Both the position numbers and the translations under genes were made by a program. Below, in pieces: positions 33,474 to 44,228 of a stretch of DNA of 64,000 nt. How positions within the stretch are numbered: position 1 is the first letter of the stretch; every line of letters begins with the position of its first letter. The notes beneath the pieces were generated by a model. That model was not told where the DNA came from and did no database searches. It was given only the letters and a program-made list of their open reading frames with translations. This DNA comes from Anisus vortex. Lineage: Eukaryota; Mollusca; Gastropoda; Planorbidae. The stretch lies in the NCBI GenBank assembly GCA_949126835.1, contig OX421506.1, positions 31,777,378 to 31,841,377 on the forward strand. The letters run 5' to 3'.

Positions 33474-33747
33474 CAGCGTTTCTCAAACTTTTTCTATTTA
33501 TGATCCTATGTTCTTCCTCTTCTTCTTCTGGTGGTAAATTAAAGGCGGCTGGGCTTTGTGCTGGCCACACATCCGCTTGTAAGCCGTGGCCACAGAAACC
33601 GGTGTAACGTTACTTCACCGGCTTTATGATCAGTTTGGTCCGAAGGGTACTTTACTACTACAATAAACGTTTTGTTTTTTTAAATTTTGCTACCCGGTAT
33701 GTTTCTGTCCCGTTTCCGGGTCGCGACCCGGTATTTGGGAACCGCTG
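33474..33747. mobile_element. hAT-type MITE, CAGCGTTTCTCAAAC family, with nested SINE
   Basis: The ends are CAGCGTTTCTCAAAC and TTTGGGAACCGCTG. The flanks GACTGTAT and GACTAGAT match at 6 of 8. The interior between the ends is interrupted by a SINE fragment (33531-33656), after which typical terminal sequence (CCGGGTCGCGACCCGGTAT) resumes. Confidence 0.85.
33531..33656 (+). mobile_element. SINE family A, 3' fragment inside a MITE
   Basis: It begins in AAAGGCGGCTGGGC, continues GTGCTGGCCACACATCC and GCCGTGGCCACAGAAACCGG, and ends GGTCCGAAGGGTACTTTACT. Only the 3' half of the family is present. Confidence 0.8.
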
Positions 33748-34060
33748 GACTAGATTGTTATTATTATATCATGTGCGTTTTGTTTTCAGATTCAGTCTGT
33801 ATTAGAATTAATTAGCATCCAATGAACGCATCCGCCTTTTACTTTTAATCCCCAAGTGTCCACTAATATACCGGTACGTGTTACTTTCATTTCCGGGTCA
33901 CATTGCGATACGGACAAATTTAAAGGGTAATTAATTTTATCGTTTTAAAAAAAACATTTACACATGAAATAATTAATTGGTTACGTGGGTTGTCGACCTT
34001 TGCCGATTTTCCCCACTAGGGATTGGTAGTGATGTAATCAGGGGCGCTAACTCTTATTTC
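33748..34060. other. unassigned DNA
   Basis: No feature is recognised. Confidence 0.5.
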
Positions 34061-34540
34061 TTTCATTTTTCTTTCCTTATTTATGTTTCTTGATATCTTT
34101 TTTTCTCTCCATTGTTTCTTTATATCACCTTAACTTTCTTCTTTCTTTCTTTCCTTCTTTCTTTTTTTTTCGTTCTCTTTTCTCTCTTTATTTCGTTTTT
34201 CCTTTCTTTAACTTGTCTTTCCTTTCTTCTTCTTTTCTTTCTTTCGCCTTTCTTTCTTTCCTTCATTCTTTCTTTCTTTTGTATCTGTCTTTAACTCTCA
34301 CTCTTTTCTTTCTGTCTCTCTCTCTCGCGTTTACTCTCTTTCTCTCTCCTACACTTTATCTGTTTCTATCTCCGTTTAACTTTCTCTGTTGTTCTCTTTC
34401 ACTTCTCTCTCTCTCTCTCTTAATTTCTCTGTCTCACTCTTTCAGTCTCTCTCGCTTTCTCTCTACTATTTTTCTCTCCCCACCTTTCTACGTTTCACTC
34501 TCTCCATTTCTCTCTATCCCATTATTTCCCTCTCAATAGA
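34061..34540. repeat. polypyrimidine tract of TTTC and TC units
   Basis: Nearly 480 bp is C/T on the plus strand, with TTTC and TCTC subunits. The 149-codon frame of F, S and L is a by-product. Confidence 0.9.
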
Positions 34541-36061
34541 CCTATAGCTTATGAGAACAAAAAAAAAAGTTAATTCCACCCCAACCTCCCAAACTCTTCC
34601 AGTACCAAGTACCACAACTCTGGAAAAAATCAAAGAGTCAAAATGAAGAGTTATGCAGCATACTTTAATACACTTTGGTAGTAACATTTAACTGTAGCGG
34701 ATTATAGCAAAAAAAAAAATCAAATTTCATTCCCACCCGCGCTTTAGGATTCATAAAAAAATAATAATATTGATGAATGAAATGTTGATTTAAAAAAAAT
34801 AAAATAATTTAAAAAGAAGTGACGTGAGCTTAATTATGTTGTGTTTGTGTGCGTGCGTGCAACGAGCGTTGTTCATCCATACATAAGCTCAAACTGCGAA
34901 TCAAACACGCAAGATTAGTTTTATGTTGATCTTTACGATTTAAAGACAACACTTGAAAACATCATCTCATTAGTTTTAGTGTGTAGCAACGCGTGTTTCT
35001 ATACTATAACTATAATATATATCTCTCGCTCTCCCTTCAAGACATGTCTGCATTTGAACTCGTGGAGTTGACCCCCTCACCCTCTCTTTCTCTCTATCTC
35101 TTTCCCATTCATCCCCGACTCTCTTAGATTAACCGAGCTTTAGCGATTGGCTTTACTGGTTTCGTATAAAACTTGAGGGCGGAAGGGCAGTGATTTTGTG
35201 GGTGGGGGGTGTGCTGGGGGTGGCGGGGCGTTTAGGGGGGAATGGGTTGGGGAACACCTGTGAGAGTGAAGCTCACGCAGGATACGGAGGAAAGAGAAAT
35301 ATTCTGTTGTACAGCAGTCCGGTTCTGCTGAGTCCAGCCCCCCTCCCCCCCCCCCCCACGACGTCTGTCGGATTAGATACAAACAGATGTGGGAATTAGG
35401 AGATTGGGGGAAAAATATTGTGGAAATAGATGCAGGAAATTAATTTCCAAATAGATGTGAAAATAAATTGTGGAAATAGATTCGTGGGGCTTAAGTGCTG
35501 GCACAGCAAGCTTAAAATTACGTTAGCTAGTGTCTCCTATCTTACACACACACACACACACACACATAGGAATTCACTGTTGTTTAAAAGCCTAACACAA
35601 TTCTTACAATTCTTGAGTAGCAGCCTAACTGAAAAGTAAGATTCAGCTCCCAAAAACATGAAAAAAAATAAGATTAAAAAAGTAAGATTTATTCCGGAAA
35701 ATTAATATAAGAATTTAAGAATGCACCATTGAAACCGATAACAAAATAACAAAAGTAAATGATTCAAAAGTAAAAAAAAAAGTTATGCTGAAACTTAAAA
35801 GTAAGAACCAAGCCGAAATATGAGAGTCAAACTGAAAAGTAACATTCGCACTGAAATGGAAGATTTAAAAAAAAAGGAAGTGATATGTTCTACCAGGAAT
35901 ACATTGAATGGGCGTATTCTTATTTTGAAGGAAGGGCGCCCGTTTAGATTGACGATTAAGATGGGTGGGTCCCATGTTTGATTACATCGTGAAATTGATC
36001 TAGTCGTTGTTGTTGTTTGTTTTTTAAATATAAAGACTATTCAGTTACCCGTCGCATTACA
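34541..36061. other. unassigned non-coding DNA
   Basis: It includes a G-rich patch (35195-35250), a C run near 35348-35358, a CA repeat (35545-35566) and A-rich sequence (35640-35880). No gene is seen. Confidence 0.5.
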
Positions 36062-36292
36062 GGGCGTTCGGCTGGCGTACCGAAGTTCCTGGGTTCGAAT
36101 CCTGCTGAAGTCTAGGATTTCTTCCCGGGGTCTGGAAGGGTGTCTCCGAGTTTACCCAGCTCCGATGGGTAACCTGCCTTTAGTTGGATAAAGGCGGCTG
36201 GGCATTGAACTAGCTACACAAGCCCCGTGTATGCCGTGGCCACAGAAACTGGTGAACGCTGCTTCCACCCACCCTATGGATCAAATTGTCTT
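36062..36292 (+). mobile_element. tRNA-derived SINE, family A, near full length
   Basis: The head GGCGTTCGGCTGGCGTACCG is followed by box B GGTTCGAATCC (36092-36102), the CCCGGGGTCTGGAAGGG body, GGCGGCTGGGCATTG, GCCGTGGCCACAGAAACTGG and the 3' CCTATGGATCAAATTGTC. Confidence 0.88.
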
Positions 36293-37060
36293 TAATGTTG
36301 TTTCAGCACGGTGCACTTATCGCTTACATCGCCTAGGACATCTCCGAACATTCGCAACATTCGTTTGATAATCTCATAGTCCCTGGAGCTTTTTTTTTTT
36401 AAAATAAAATATATATTCTGCATCCCCCCCCCCTTAACCACCTTCTTTCACCCCTAGCATCTCTTCACCCCTGACCCCCCAGGATGGGGTGGTGGGGTGA
36501 GGGGAGGGTAGTACGAGACGTAGTTTCCTTTACTCTCGCGCACTCTTTTCTTTTTCTCTCAGGTCGTAAGGGCGAGAGAGAGAGAAGAGGCTTAAAACGC
36601 CAACCCCTCGAACAGGGCCCCCGGCCCCCGAAAACCCGGCTTCCTTGAGTTTCTTATCATTTGACGAGCTAAGTGGCGAGGGCTGCCTCAGATCTAGGAC
36701 CCGATATCTGGGGGCGCAATTTGTTTCCTGCTGAACCCCTTTCCCTCCGCCCCGAAATGTGATTAGCTCTGTAGGTCAAATGTCATGTGTTTTTAGTTTT
36801 TCCATTGGGGGATTTTTTTTATAACATTATGTTCTTGTCTATTTCGCTTCTTTTCAAAGAGAAATTCTTTTTATCAACTATATAAAATACTAGAAATGCT
36901 TACATTCAGATATCTCAAAAACTGTTTTAAAAAAATGTATTTTTTTCTGTTTAGATCATAGTAGGCATACTTATCTTGTGAAATCTTTTTTTATATAATC
37001 TCAACTTTATGATTATATAGTACATAGATTTATCAGTGTATCTATCTTTGTGTTATCAAT
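36293..37060. other. unassigned non-coding DNA
   Basis: C runs (36425-36433), a GA run (36573-36588) and A+T-rich DNA are present. No gene is seen. Confidence 0.5.
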
Positions 37061-37234
37061 CAATCAGCCCATCAATCTATCTATCTATCGATCGATCGAT
37101 CGATCGATCGATCGATCGATCTATCCATCTCTCTCTCTCTATATATATATTTATCTATCTATATTTCTATCTATCTATTTATCTATCGATATTTCTATCC
37201 ATCTATATTTATATCTATTTAAAATATTTCTATC

Positions 37235-37267
<33 letters not shown>

Positions 37268-37335
37268 TTCTATCTATCTATATTTCTATCTCTATTTATC
37301 TTTCTATCTATATTTCTGTTTGCTATCTTATCCAT
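37061..37335. repeat. TCTA microsatellite with an ATCG core
   Basis: TCTA units surround a perfect self-complementary ATCG run (about 37086-37122). Interrupted TATC/TTTC units follow to about 37335. Long Y-L-S-I frames are repeat products. Confidence 0.93.
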
Positions 37336-37860
37336 CTATCCAATCATCCACACGCACCAATACCGATAACCTATACAACGACTGATCATCCAACCCCAGA
37401 CATCTATACTCGATTCTATACAACCATTCCTCTATCCATCAACCACCCATCTATCCATCCATCCATGCACTTATCCACACATGGACATTATCATATATCC
37501 AAGTCTGAATGTTATAAAAAAATCACATTATTCACTACTAACTGATATAAATGACATATTTTTTAAGTACATACATTTAGTTCTAAACTATTTCCTAGCG
37601 CTTCCTGCCCTCGACAGGCCTCCATCATCATTCATACACTATCGTAAAGCGTCTTTCAGTCCTGACGTCATTTGCATGAGATGATCCACACCTTCCCATG
37701 TAATAAAACAGCCTTATCTAGACCATCTTCTTGGATGTTCCATTGATATCTCCGCTGCTCGCGCCAAGCCCCCCACGGGTTCTAACTGTGCTAGTAAACG
37801 AATCTCTGTGAATTTTAACGGTTAACAAAATATATAATATGCTCAGTGCAGCTTTAAATA
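37336..37860. other. unassigned DNA between TCTA arrays
   Basis: A short CCATC/TATC cluster is at 37435-37475. Otherwise no feature is recognised. Confidence 0.5.
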
Positions 37861-37953
37861 TAGATCTATCTTCTATTTATCTTTCTATCTATTTATCCAT
37901 CCATCTATCAATCTATCTTCTATTTATCTATTTATATCTCTATTTATCTATAT
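37861..37953. repeat. TCTA/TTTA microsatellite, left part, split by an LTR element
   Basis: TATCTTTCTATC and TTTATCTAT units run into the 5' LTR. Similar units resume at 45682. Confidence 0.88.
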
Positions 37954-38529
37954 TGTTATAAAGTTGCACCAACGCCCTCTCCCTGACCTTTTAAACTAAC
38001 CTAGATCCCAAGGGAAAGTTTGAGCCCGTTGTGTTTTTATAAACTAATTAGATTTCCCACCCTCCTTTCCTGCTATCAATTACAAATTGTTTAGCCATCG
38101 TAATAAAACTACACTGGCATCTACAAGTCGTGACACTGAATTGTAATCGTAACTACAACTACCCCACCTACACCCCTTCTTCAATTACCTCTCTCCTCCC
38201 ATTCCGCATTTTTCCCTGAAGAAAACACATATACGCTCACCCACTTGCATAGATACTTTAATTGGAAGCGTCTCCAATAACGCCTTAATGTCTATTTTGC
38301 TAAGGTTTAAGGACACCCTGAGGTCTGGCATGATTGTTATATTGTGGGAAGTTTAATCAATGTACTGTAATTAAGTAAGATTAATGTTTTCAAGCTAAAC
38401 CCTGACTTAGCCCCGCCCACCTGGTTTTCGAACAAAGAGGAACGAACTCTGTTGTTCTATTAATTAAACGACATTCTAACCAGACTTGTGTCTGTGTTTT
38501 TGGGAGTGGAAGTTTTTCCCCTAGTTACG

Positions 38530-38589
38530 ATTGGCTGTACCCTAACCAATGAGTACTTCTGGGTAATGAGAGGATAGACTTTAAAAAGG
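38530..38589 (+). promoter_or_regulatory. putative LTR core promoter
   Basis: Two CCAAT-type boxes in opposite orientation lie 30-60 bp upstream of a TATA-like TTTAAAAAGG. Transcription would start roughly 25-35 bp downstream, before the AATAAA. The assignment is by motif only. Confidence 0.45.
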
Positions 38590-38754
38590 CATGTTTCTCC
38601 CTTCAGACAGCGAGTTGAGTTTAGTTTCAGTTGAGTTCCGAGTTGAGAGTTTATCTCCGTAGTAGGAACATTACTTGTACATAGTGTTTATCAGAATTAG
38701 TTTTGGACTTGTATTTTTCTTATGTGTCTTCGTCTTGTATTCAAGTGTTATACA

Positions 38755-38760
38755 AATAAA
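38755..38760 (+). terminator. LTR polyadenylation signal
   Basis: AATAAA about 170 bp downstream of the TATA-like box. The copy in the right LTR (45492-45497) would end the genomic transcript. Confidence 0.55.
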
Positions 38761-38951
38761 ATTACAATTATCGTGCAACGGGTGTTGATTTCAATTGAAA
38801 TTAAAAGTGTTACTTTGAATGAATATTAAAATAGAACCATAATTACTGGAGTAATCAAGCCCATATAAAAACAAACAACTCTTGGAATATTGAGCCTACA
38901 CCTAGACAACAGCCAAATACATAATATTGCACGAGTACGTAACATATTTAT

Positions 38952-38969
38952 TGGGGGCTCGTCCGGGAT
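38952..38969 (+). promoter_or_regulatory. primer binding site for tRNA-Pro
   Basis: TGGGGGCTCGTCCGGGAT is an exact 18-base complement of the 3' end of eukaryotic tRNA-Pro including CCA. It is the same primer site used by murine leukaemia-type retroviruses. It lies 7 bases inside the 5' LTR. Confidence 0.95.
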
Positions 38970-39180
38970 ATTCCAGTTTTGTCTTAAAATAACTTTGCTT
39001 CAAGACTCTGCTCATTCAACGTTTACTAATAATTAGTGTCAACTTTGAACTGTGTTTTACAATGGACTATATTTGAACTGTGGTGTTTTATTGAAAAGAA
39101 CTTTGTTATTTTTTACGACAACTCAAGTAAGTTGGCCATATATTTAAACAAACATTTTTTACATTAAAAAAAAAAATACA
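38970..39180 (+). other. leader of the Gmr1-like element
   Basis: About 210 bases of A+T-rich untranslated sequence lie between primer site and ATG, ending in an A-rich run (AAAAAAAAAATACAATGG context). Confidence 0.6.
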
Positions 39181-42100
39181 ATGGATTCAAACATTACCAT
39201 CAGTGAGCTAGACAAAATGTCACTCACACAACTTAAAGGACTTGCTCAATCTTTGGGAATAGAAGTATCAGAAACAACACCAACAAGATTTAAATTAGTA
39301 GATGAAATAAAAGAGTGCCTGATAGCACAGGGCAAACTAACCACTGATACTGTTACAGAAGAGCGTGATGAAGAAGATACAGTTAGTTATCATGAAAGAA
39401 CACCTGATCGTAACCAAGAATGCCCTGTAATGAATGAACAATTGAAGTTTCAACTTGAAATGCATAAAATTGAAAGCCAGGAGCGTATCCAGATACAACT
39501 GGCTAAAATGGAAGCTGAAAGTAGGGAACGCATTGAAATGGCACGCCTGCAAGGTGCAAACATTAGCAGAGAAGGTGTTAACGTTGATCTTATCAAATTC
39601 AAGAAACATATTCCAGAATTTAAAGAAACACACGTTGATGAATTTTTCTTGCTGTTCGAAAAGGCATCTGAAGATTACAGTTTTCCAACGGAAAAGAAAG
39701 CCTTACTGCTCCGTTCAGCTCTAAATAAAGGTCGAGCCATGGATGTCATTCTAACCCTGAAAGCTGAAGAAGACAATAACTACGATGTCATCAAAGACAA
39801 AGTACTTAGAGCATACGAGATGGTGCCAGAAAAGTACCGGAAGCTGTTCCGAGAAGCCAGAAAAGACCACGATCAATCACACGTAGACTTCCTGCGTGTG
39901 AAAGAAAAACAACTTGATCGTTGGCTTAGGTCAAGGAACGTTTCCAATGACTTTGAGAAATTAAAAAACATTGTCTTGTTGGAAGAATTTTTAAATTGTG
40001 TTAGAGTAGATGTAAGAACCCATATAGCTGACAGAGGCATTGAACAGGTGCAGGCAGCAGCTCGATTAGCCGATGACTACGTTTTAATACACCCAACAGT
40101 AAAAACTTATCAAAATGACAAATTCAAAAGTACAGTAAAGCAGAACACGAATGAGTCTTATAGACAGAAACCCATTAATACTATTCACACCAGTATGAGC
40201 AACACCAAGAAATACAACGAAACACAAAATACAAAGCCGTATTGCCAACACTGCAAAAAAGAAGGGCATACAAAACAAAATTGTTGGACCTTAAACAGAA
40301 AGGTCAACAAACCTAAGCAAGAATTAGCTGGTTGCTATGTCTCCAGATCAATGATAAACACTGCTACGTATAAGAACAACCCAGAAATAGAACTAGATAT
40401 ACTCAACTCTACTTGCCAGACAACAGCTAGCGCCAGGAAACATTTTGAGAACAAAACTAATTCTCAGAAAAGTGCCAGTCGACACAGTACTCCGACAGAG
40501 AGCACAGATCAAGACGTTTCAAGTCACCGTTCGTCCATGAGAAAGGCCATCTCTAAGAGACAAAAGACGGTTGTCTTTGAAAACAGTCTGTTGAACCCTA
40601 ACCAGAGTTTACAAACAACTCCCGTTTGCAGCCTAGCTTCAAGTTCGTCACAATTTGGCAGTAATTTAGAACAGGTCACCAATAAAGATCCTGAGAACAC
40701 AAACCTCAAGGACTTTATGCCTTTCATTTCAGATGGCTATGTGTCGTTACCAAACGATACACTCGGCAGAAAGCATATCAAAATCCTCCGGGACACATGT
40801 GCTTCCTTAACTGTGATCCTAGAAGGAACCATCCCGTTGTCTGAAAAGACATACACTGGACAAAATGTACTGCTGAGAGGTGTAGAAATGGGGAACATGG
40901 AAGTTCCTCTACACAGGATACAACTTCAATCAGAGTTGATATCTGGACCTGTTACTGTAGGTGTACAGCCTGCTTTGCCTTTTGAGGGAATATCTCTACT
41001 CATAGGCAATGATTTAGCTGGGGGAAGAGTAAAACCTGAACCCATCATGACTCGTGACCCCGACCTGAATGATAAGCCAACAGAAGATGCTTACCTATAT
41101 CCTGTGTGCGCTATCACCAGGGGCATGAGCCGTAACAACGTTGAGTCCAACGAGACCACCAACAAATCCTCTCGAGAACTACCCGAAGTAGACTTAAGCG
41201 CAACATTTTTTGCCCATCTCCTCGAAGGTCCATCGTTAGAGACCAACGAAAATAGTCTGTCCCCGAGACAGCTATTGATCCAAGAGCAACAGAACGACAT
41301 AGAACTCGCCAAGCTCAGGGAAGAAGCAGTTACTGCTGCTGAATCAGAAAATGTAGCTGAATGCTATTACCTAAAGGATGATCTCCTAATGAGAAAGTGG
41401 AAACCACGAGAAGCAACAAGTGACAGCAACTGGGAAAACGCCCACCAGATTATGGTACCAGCTAGATATCGCAACGATATTCTACACATCGCCCATGATC
41501 TACCGTTTGCCGGTCATATGGGAGTCAACAAGACCTATCATCGGGTCCTCCCTTACTTTTATTGGCCAGGCCTACGCAGAGACGTCGCATCATATTGCAA
41601 GTCTTGTCACACCTGTCAAATGGTTGGCAAACCGAACCAAACCATACCTGTTGCCCCACTACAACCAATCCCAGCGTTTTCTGAACCGTTCAGTAAAATA
41701 CTGATCGACTGTGTGGGACCCCTACCTAAAACCAAGGCGGGTCACCAATTTCTGTTCACTATAATGTGTTCGTCAACCAGATTCCCTGAAGCCATTCCGC
41801 TGCGTAGCATCACAGCTGACAAAATAGCGGACGCCTTAACCGGTTTCTTTACTCGGTATGGCCTCCCACGGACTGTTCAATCGGACCAAGGGACAAACTT
41901 CACGTCGAAACTGTTTGGTCAAGTCCTCAAGCGTCTAGGTATCCAGCACAATGTGTCTAGTGCATACCATCCAGAGAGCCAAGGAGCCCTTGAAAGGTTC
42001 CATCAAACACTCAAGTCCATGTTAAGGACTTACTGTTTCGAACATTCGAAAGACTGGGACAGAGGAGTACCCCTCGTACTCTTTGCTGCTCGCGAGGCTG

Positions 42101-44049
42101 TACAAGAATCCCTCGGATTTAGTCCTTTCGAACTAATATTTGGCCACACTGTTAGAGGACCTCTGAAATTGCTCCAAGAAACTTGGACAACGTCAACAGA
42201 GACCACGGGACTGTTATCTTATGTTGACAAATTTAAAAACCATTTATTTGATGCTTTTAATTGTGTTAAATCTAATTTGTCACAGGCTCAAGGCACAATG
42301 AAGACCTGGTATGACAAGAAAGCAAGAATAAGGAGTTTTGACCCCGGAGACAAGGTTTTAGTTTTCCTTCCTATCCCTGGTCAACCACTGAGTGCAAAAT
42401 TCTCAGGACCATATGAGGTTGAGAAAAAAATCAGTAGTGTAAATTACCTGATAAAAACCCCTAACCGCAGAAGGGAAAAGAGGTTATGTCACATTAATAT
42501 GTTGAAACCTTACTTCCATAGGGAAAAGGGTACATCTCAGGAAAATCCTCCTATTGTTCCCATGACCCCTATCACTCAGATACCTACTGATCTCCATAAA
42601 ATTGAACACAAATTTGCAGAATGCAAATTGCAAAACTCAATAACCTTGAACAATTTTGATGCTAAGATCAATCATTTATCTTTGACTGAGAAAAGTTCAA
42701 TAAAAAATTTGATTGCAGATTTTCCACAGCTATTTAGTGATGTTCCTAGAAGGACTCACCTCATTGAGCATGACATGGTTATTGTTGAAGACTGCAAACC
42801 GCTTAAACAACACCCTTATAGGGCTAACCCTTTTCAACTTCAACACATAAGGCAGGAAGTTGAATACATGCTGAAGCATGACATAATAGAGCCTAGTGCT
42901 AGTGACTGGAGTTCCCCATGTGTGTTAGTCCCAAAAGCAGATAACTCCCTCCGCTTCTGCACTGATTACCGGAAGGTAAATGCGGTCACTAAAACTGATT
43001 CCTACCCAATACCCAGAATAGATGACCTCATTGACAAGATTGGTGATGCAAAATTTGTAACCAAAATTGACCTCTTGTCTGCATATTTTCAAATCCCATT
43101 ATCTTCTAGGGCCCAAGAAATTTCTTCTTTTGCAACCCCTGACGGTTTGTTTAAGTACAAAGTAATGCCCTTTGGTTTGAAAAATGCACCAGCTACCTTT
43201 CAAAGATTAATCAACTCAATTGTACAAGACATTTTTCAATGCAATGCTTATCTAGATGATATTGTCATATACAGCAATGATTTTCCAACCCACGTAAAAC
43301 AATTGAGACATTTGTTCACAAAGTTAGACAATGCAAACTTAACAGTAAACTTAGCTAAAAGTCAATTTGGGCACGCCACAATTGAATATCTAGGTCATAT
43401 TGTTGGCGGTGGAAAAATTAAACCAGTTGATGCCAAAATAACTGCCATTCAGAATGTCCCTATCCCTCAAACAAGAAAACATGTTAGAAGTTTCCTTGGG
43501 ATGGCAGGGTATTACCGTAAGTTCTGTGCAAATTTTTCTACCATAGCATGTCCACTCACAGACCTTCTGAAGAAGAACTCTAAGTTCAAATGGGCTGACG
43601 AGTGTAATAAAGCATTTGAACAACTTAAGCTTATATTGTCCCATGCTCCTGTGTTAGTAACACCTAAGTTTGAAAAACCCTTTAAGATAGCAGTAGATGC
43701 ATGTGATACTGGAATGGGAGCTGTCCTCTTTCAGGAAGATGATGACAAGATAGAACACCCTATATGTTATCATTCTCAGAAGTTTAATCCCCATGAGAAA
43801 AATTACAGCACTATTGAAAAAGAACTGCTAGGTATTATACTTGCTCTGAAGCATTTTGACTTTTATGTGAATGGTTCTCCATATCCCATAGAGATTTTTA
43901 CTGATCATAACCCACTAACTTTTTTGACTAGGGTTACTCAGAACCAAAGACTTCTCAGATGGAGCTTGTTTCTGCAGTCATATGATCTAATCATAAAGCA
44001 CATTAAAGGCAAAGATAATGTTATTGCCGATGCTTTATCTAGAATGTGA
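39181..44049 (+). CDS. gag-protease-integrase-RT-RNase H polyprotein, 1622 aa
   Basis: A single frame runs from an ATG (ACAATGG) 211 bp after the primer site. A SAP-like motif is at about 8-50 and a Glu/Arg-rich coiled coil at 90-130. A gag core follows to about 320, with CCHC C355-C358-H363-C368. In the retropepsin the DTG triad reads D538-T539-C540, then LLIGNDLAGG. Integrase has an H2C2 domain (H772/H779, C809/C812) and a DD35E core (D843, D902, E938). A GPY/F-type module follows (G1076-Y1078). RT has YLDD (Y1357-D1360), FCTDYRKVN and MPFGLKNAPATF. RNase H has D1506, TDHNPL and a C-terminal VIADALSRM. The polyprotein makes particles and copies and integrates the element. Integrase upstream of RT is unusual for gypsy-type enzymes. 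Gag and pol share one frame with no stop or shift. The Gly-to-Cys change in protease may impair processing. Confidence 0.96.
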   Translation: MDSNITISELDKMSLTQLKGLAQSLGIEVSETTPTRFKLVDEIKECLIAQGKLTTDTVTEERDEEDTVSYHERTPDRNQECPVMNEQLKFQLEMHKIESQERIQIQLAKMEAESRERIEMARLQGANISREGVNVDLIKFKKHIPEFKETHVDEFFLLFEKASEDYSFPTEKKALLLRSALNKGRAMDVILTLKAEEDNNYDVIKDKVLRAYEMVPEKYRKLFREARKDHDQSHVDFLRVKEKQLDRWLRSRNVSNDFEKLKNIVLLEEFLNCVRVDVRTHIADRGIEQVQAAARLADDYVLIHPTVKTYQNDKFKSTVKQNTNESYRQKPINTIHTSMSNTKKYNETQNTKPYCQHCKKEGHTKQNCWTLNRKVNKPKQELAGCYVSRSMINTATYKNNPEIELDILNSTCQTTASARKHFENKTNSQKSASRHSTPTESTDQDVSSHRSSMRKAISKRQKTVVFENSLLNPNQSLQTTPVCSLASSSSQFGSNLEQVTNKDPENTNLKDFMPFISDGYVSLPNDTLGRKHIKILRDTCASLTVILEGTIPLSEKTYTGQNVLLRGVEMGNMEVPLHRIQLQSELISGPVTVGVQPALPFEGISLLIGNDLAGGRVKPEPIMTRDPDLNDKPTEDAYLYPVCAITRGMSRNNVESNETTNKSSRELPEVDLSATFFAHLLEGPSLETNENSLSPRQLLIQEQQNDIELAKLREEAVTAAESENVAECYYLKDDLLMRKWKPREATSDSNWENAHQIMVPARYRNDILHIAHDLPFAGHMGVNKTYHRVLPYFYWPGLRRDVASYCKSCHTCQMVGKPNQTIPVAPLQPIPAFSEPFSKILIDCVGPLPKTKAGHQFLFTIMCSSTRFPEAIPLRSITADKIADALTGFFTRYGLPRTVQSDQGTNFTSKLFGQVLKRLGIQHNVSSAYHPESQGALERFHQTLKSMLRTYCFEHSKDWDRGVPLVLFAAREAVQESLGFSPFELIFGHTVRGPLKLLQETWTTSTETTGLLSYVDKFKNHLFDAFNCVKSNLSQAQGTMKTWYDKKARIRSFDPGDKVLVFLPIPGQPLSAKFSGPYEVEKKISSVNYLIKTPNRRREKRLCHINMLKPYFHREKGTSQENPPIVPMTPITQIPTDLHKIEHKFAECKLQNSITLNNFDAKINHLSLTEKSSIKNLIADFPQLFSDVPRRTHLIEHDMVIVEDCKPLKQHPYRANPFQLQHIRQEVEYMLKHDIIEPSASDWSSPCVLVPKADNSLRFCTDYRKVNAVTKTDSYPIPRIDDLIDKIGDAKFVTKIDLLSAYFQIPLSSRAQEISSFATPDGLFKYKVMPFGLKNAPATFQRLINSIVQDIFQCNAYLDDIVIYSNDFPTHVKQLRHLFTKLDNANLTVNLAKSQFGHATIEYLGHIVGGGKIKPVDAKITAIQNVPIPQTRKHVRSFLGMAGYYRKFCANFSTIACPLTDLLKKNSKFKWADECNKAFEQLKLILSHAPVLVTPKFEKPFKIAVDACDTGMGAVLFQEDDDKIEHPICYHSQKFNPHEKNYSTIEKELLGIILALKHFDFYVNGSPYPIEIFTDHNPLTFLTRVTQNQRLLRWSLFLQSYDLIIKHIKGKDNVIADALSRM

Positions 44050-44195
44050 TTTATGCATGTTAACTTTTACCAGAACACCTATGAATTGATTTACAGATGT
44101 GTATTATATCAAATGAATCATTACTTATTTACTGAAACCTTATCAATATTTTTATATTGGTAAGATGCAATTTTAACTTTTTCTTAAAAGTTTTG

Positions 44196-44228
<33 letters not shown>

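Larger units (their letters stand above)
37954..38944 (+). repeat. 5' LTR of the Gmr1-like element
   Basis: It is a 991 bp direct repeat of 44691-45681. It carries an inverted CCAAT (ATTGG, 38530-38534), a CCAAT (38546-38550), a TATA-like TTTAAAAAGG (38580-38589) and AATAAA (38755-38760), a plausible U3-R-U5 order. Confidence 0.96.

Noticed and set aside
37036..37545. Long Tyr/Leu/Ser/Ile-rich frames here and at 5082-5538, 51014-51508, 55274-55642 and 59794-60131
   Set aside because: They are translations of TCTA, GATA, TC/ACTC and TA arrays.
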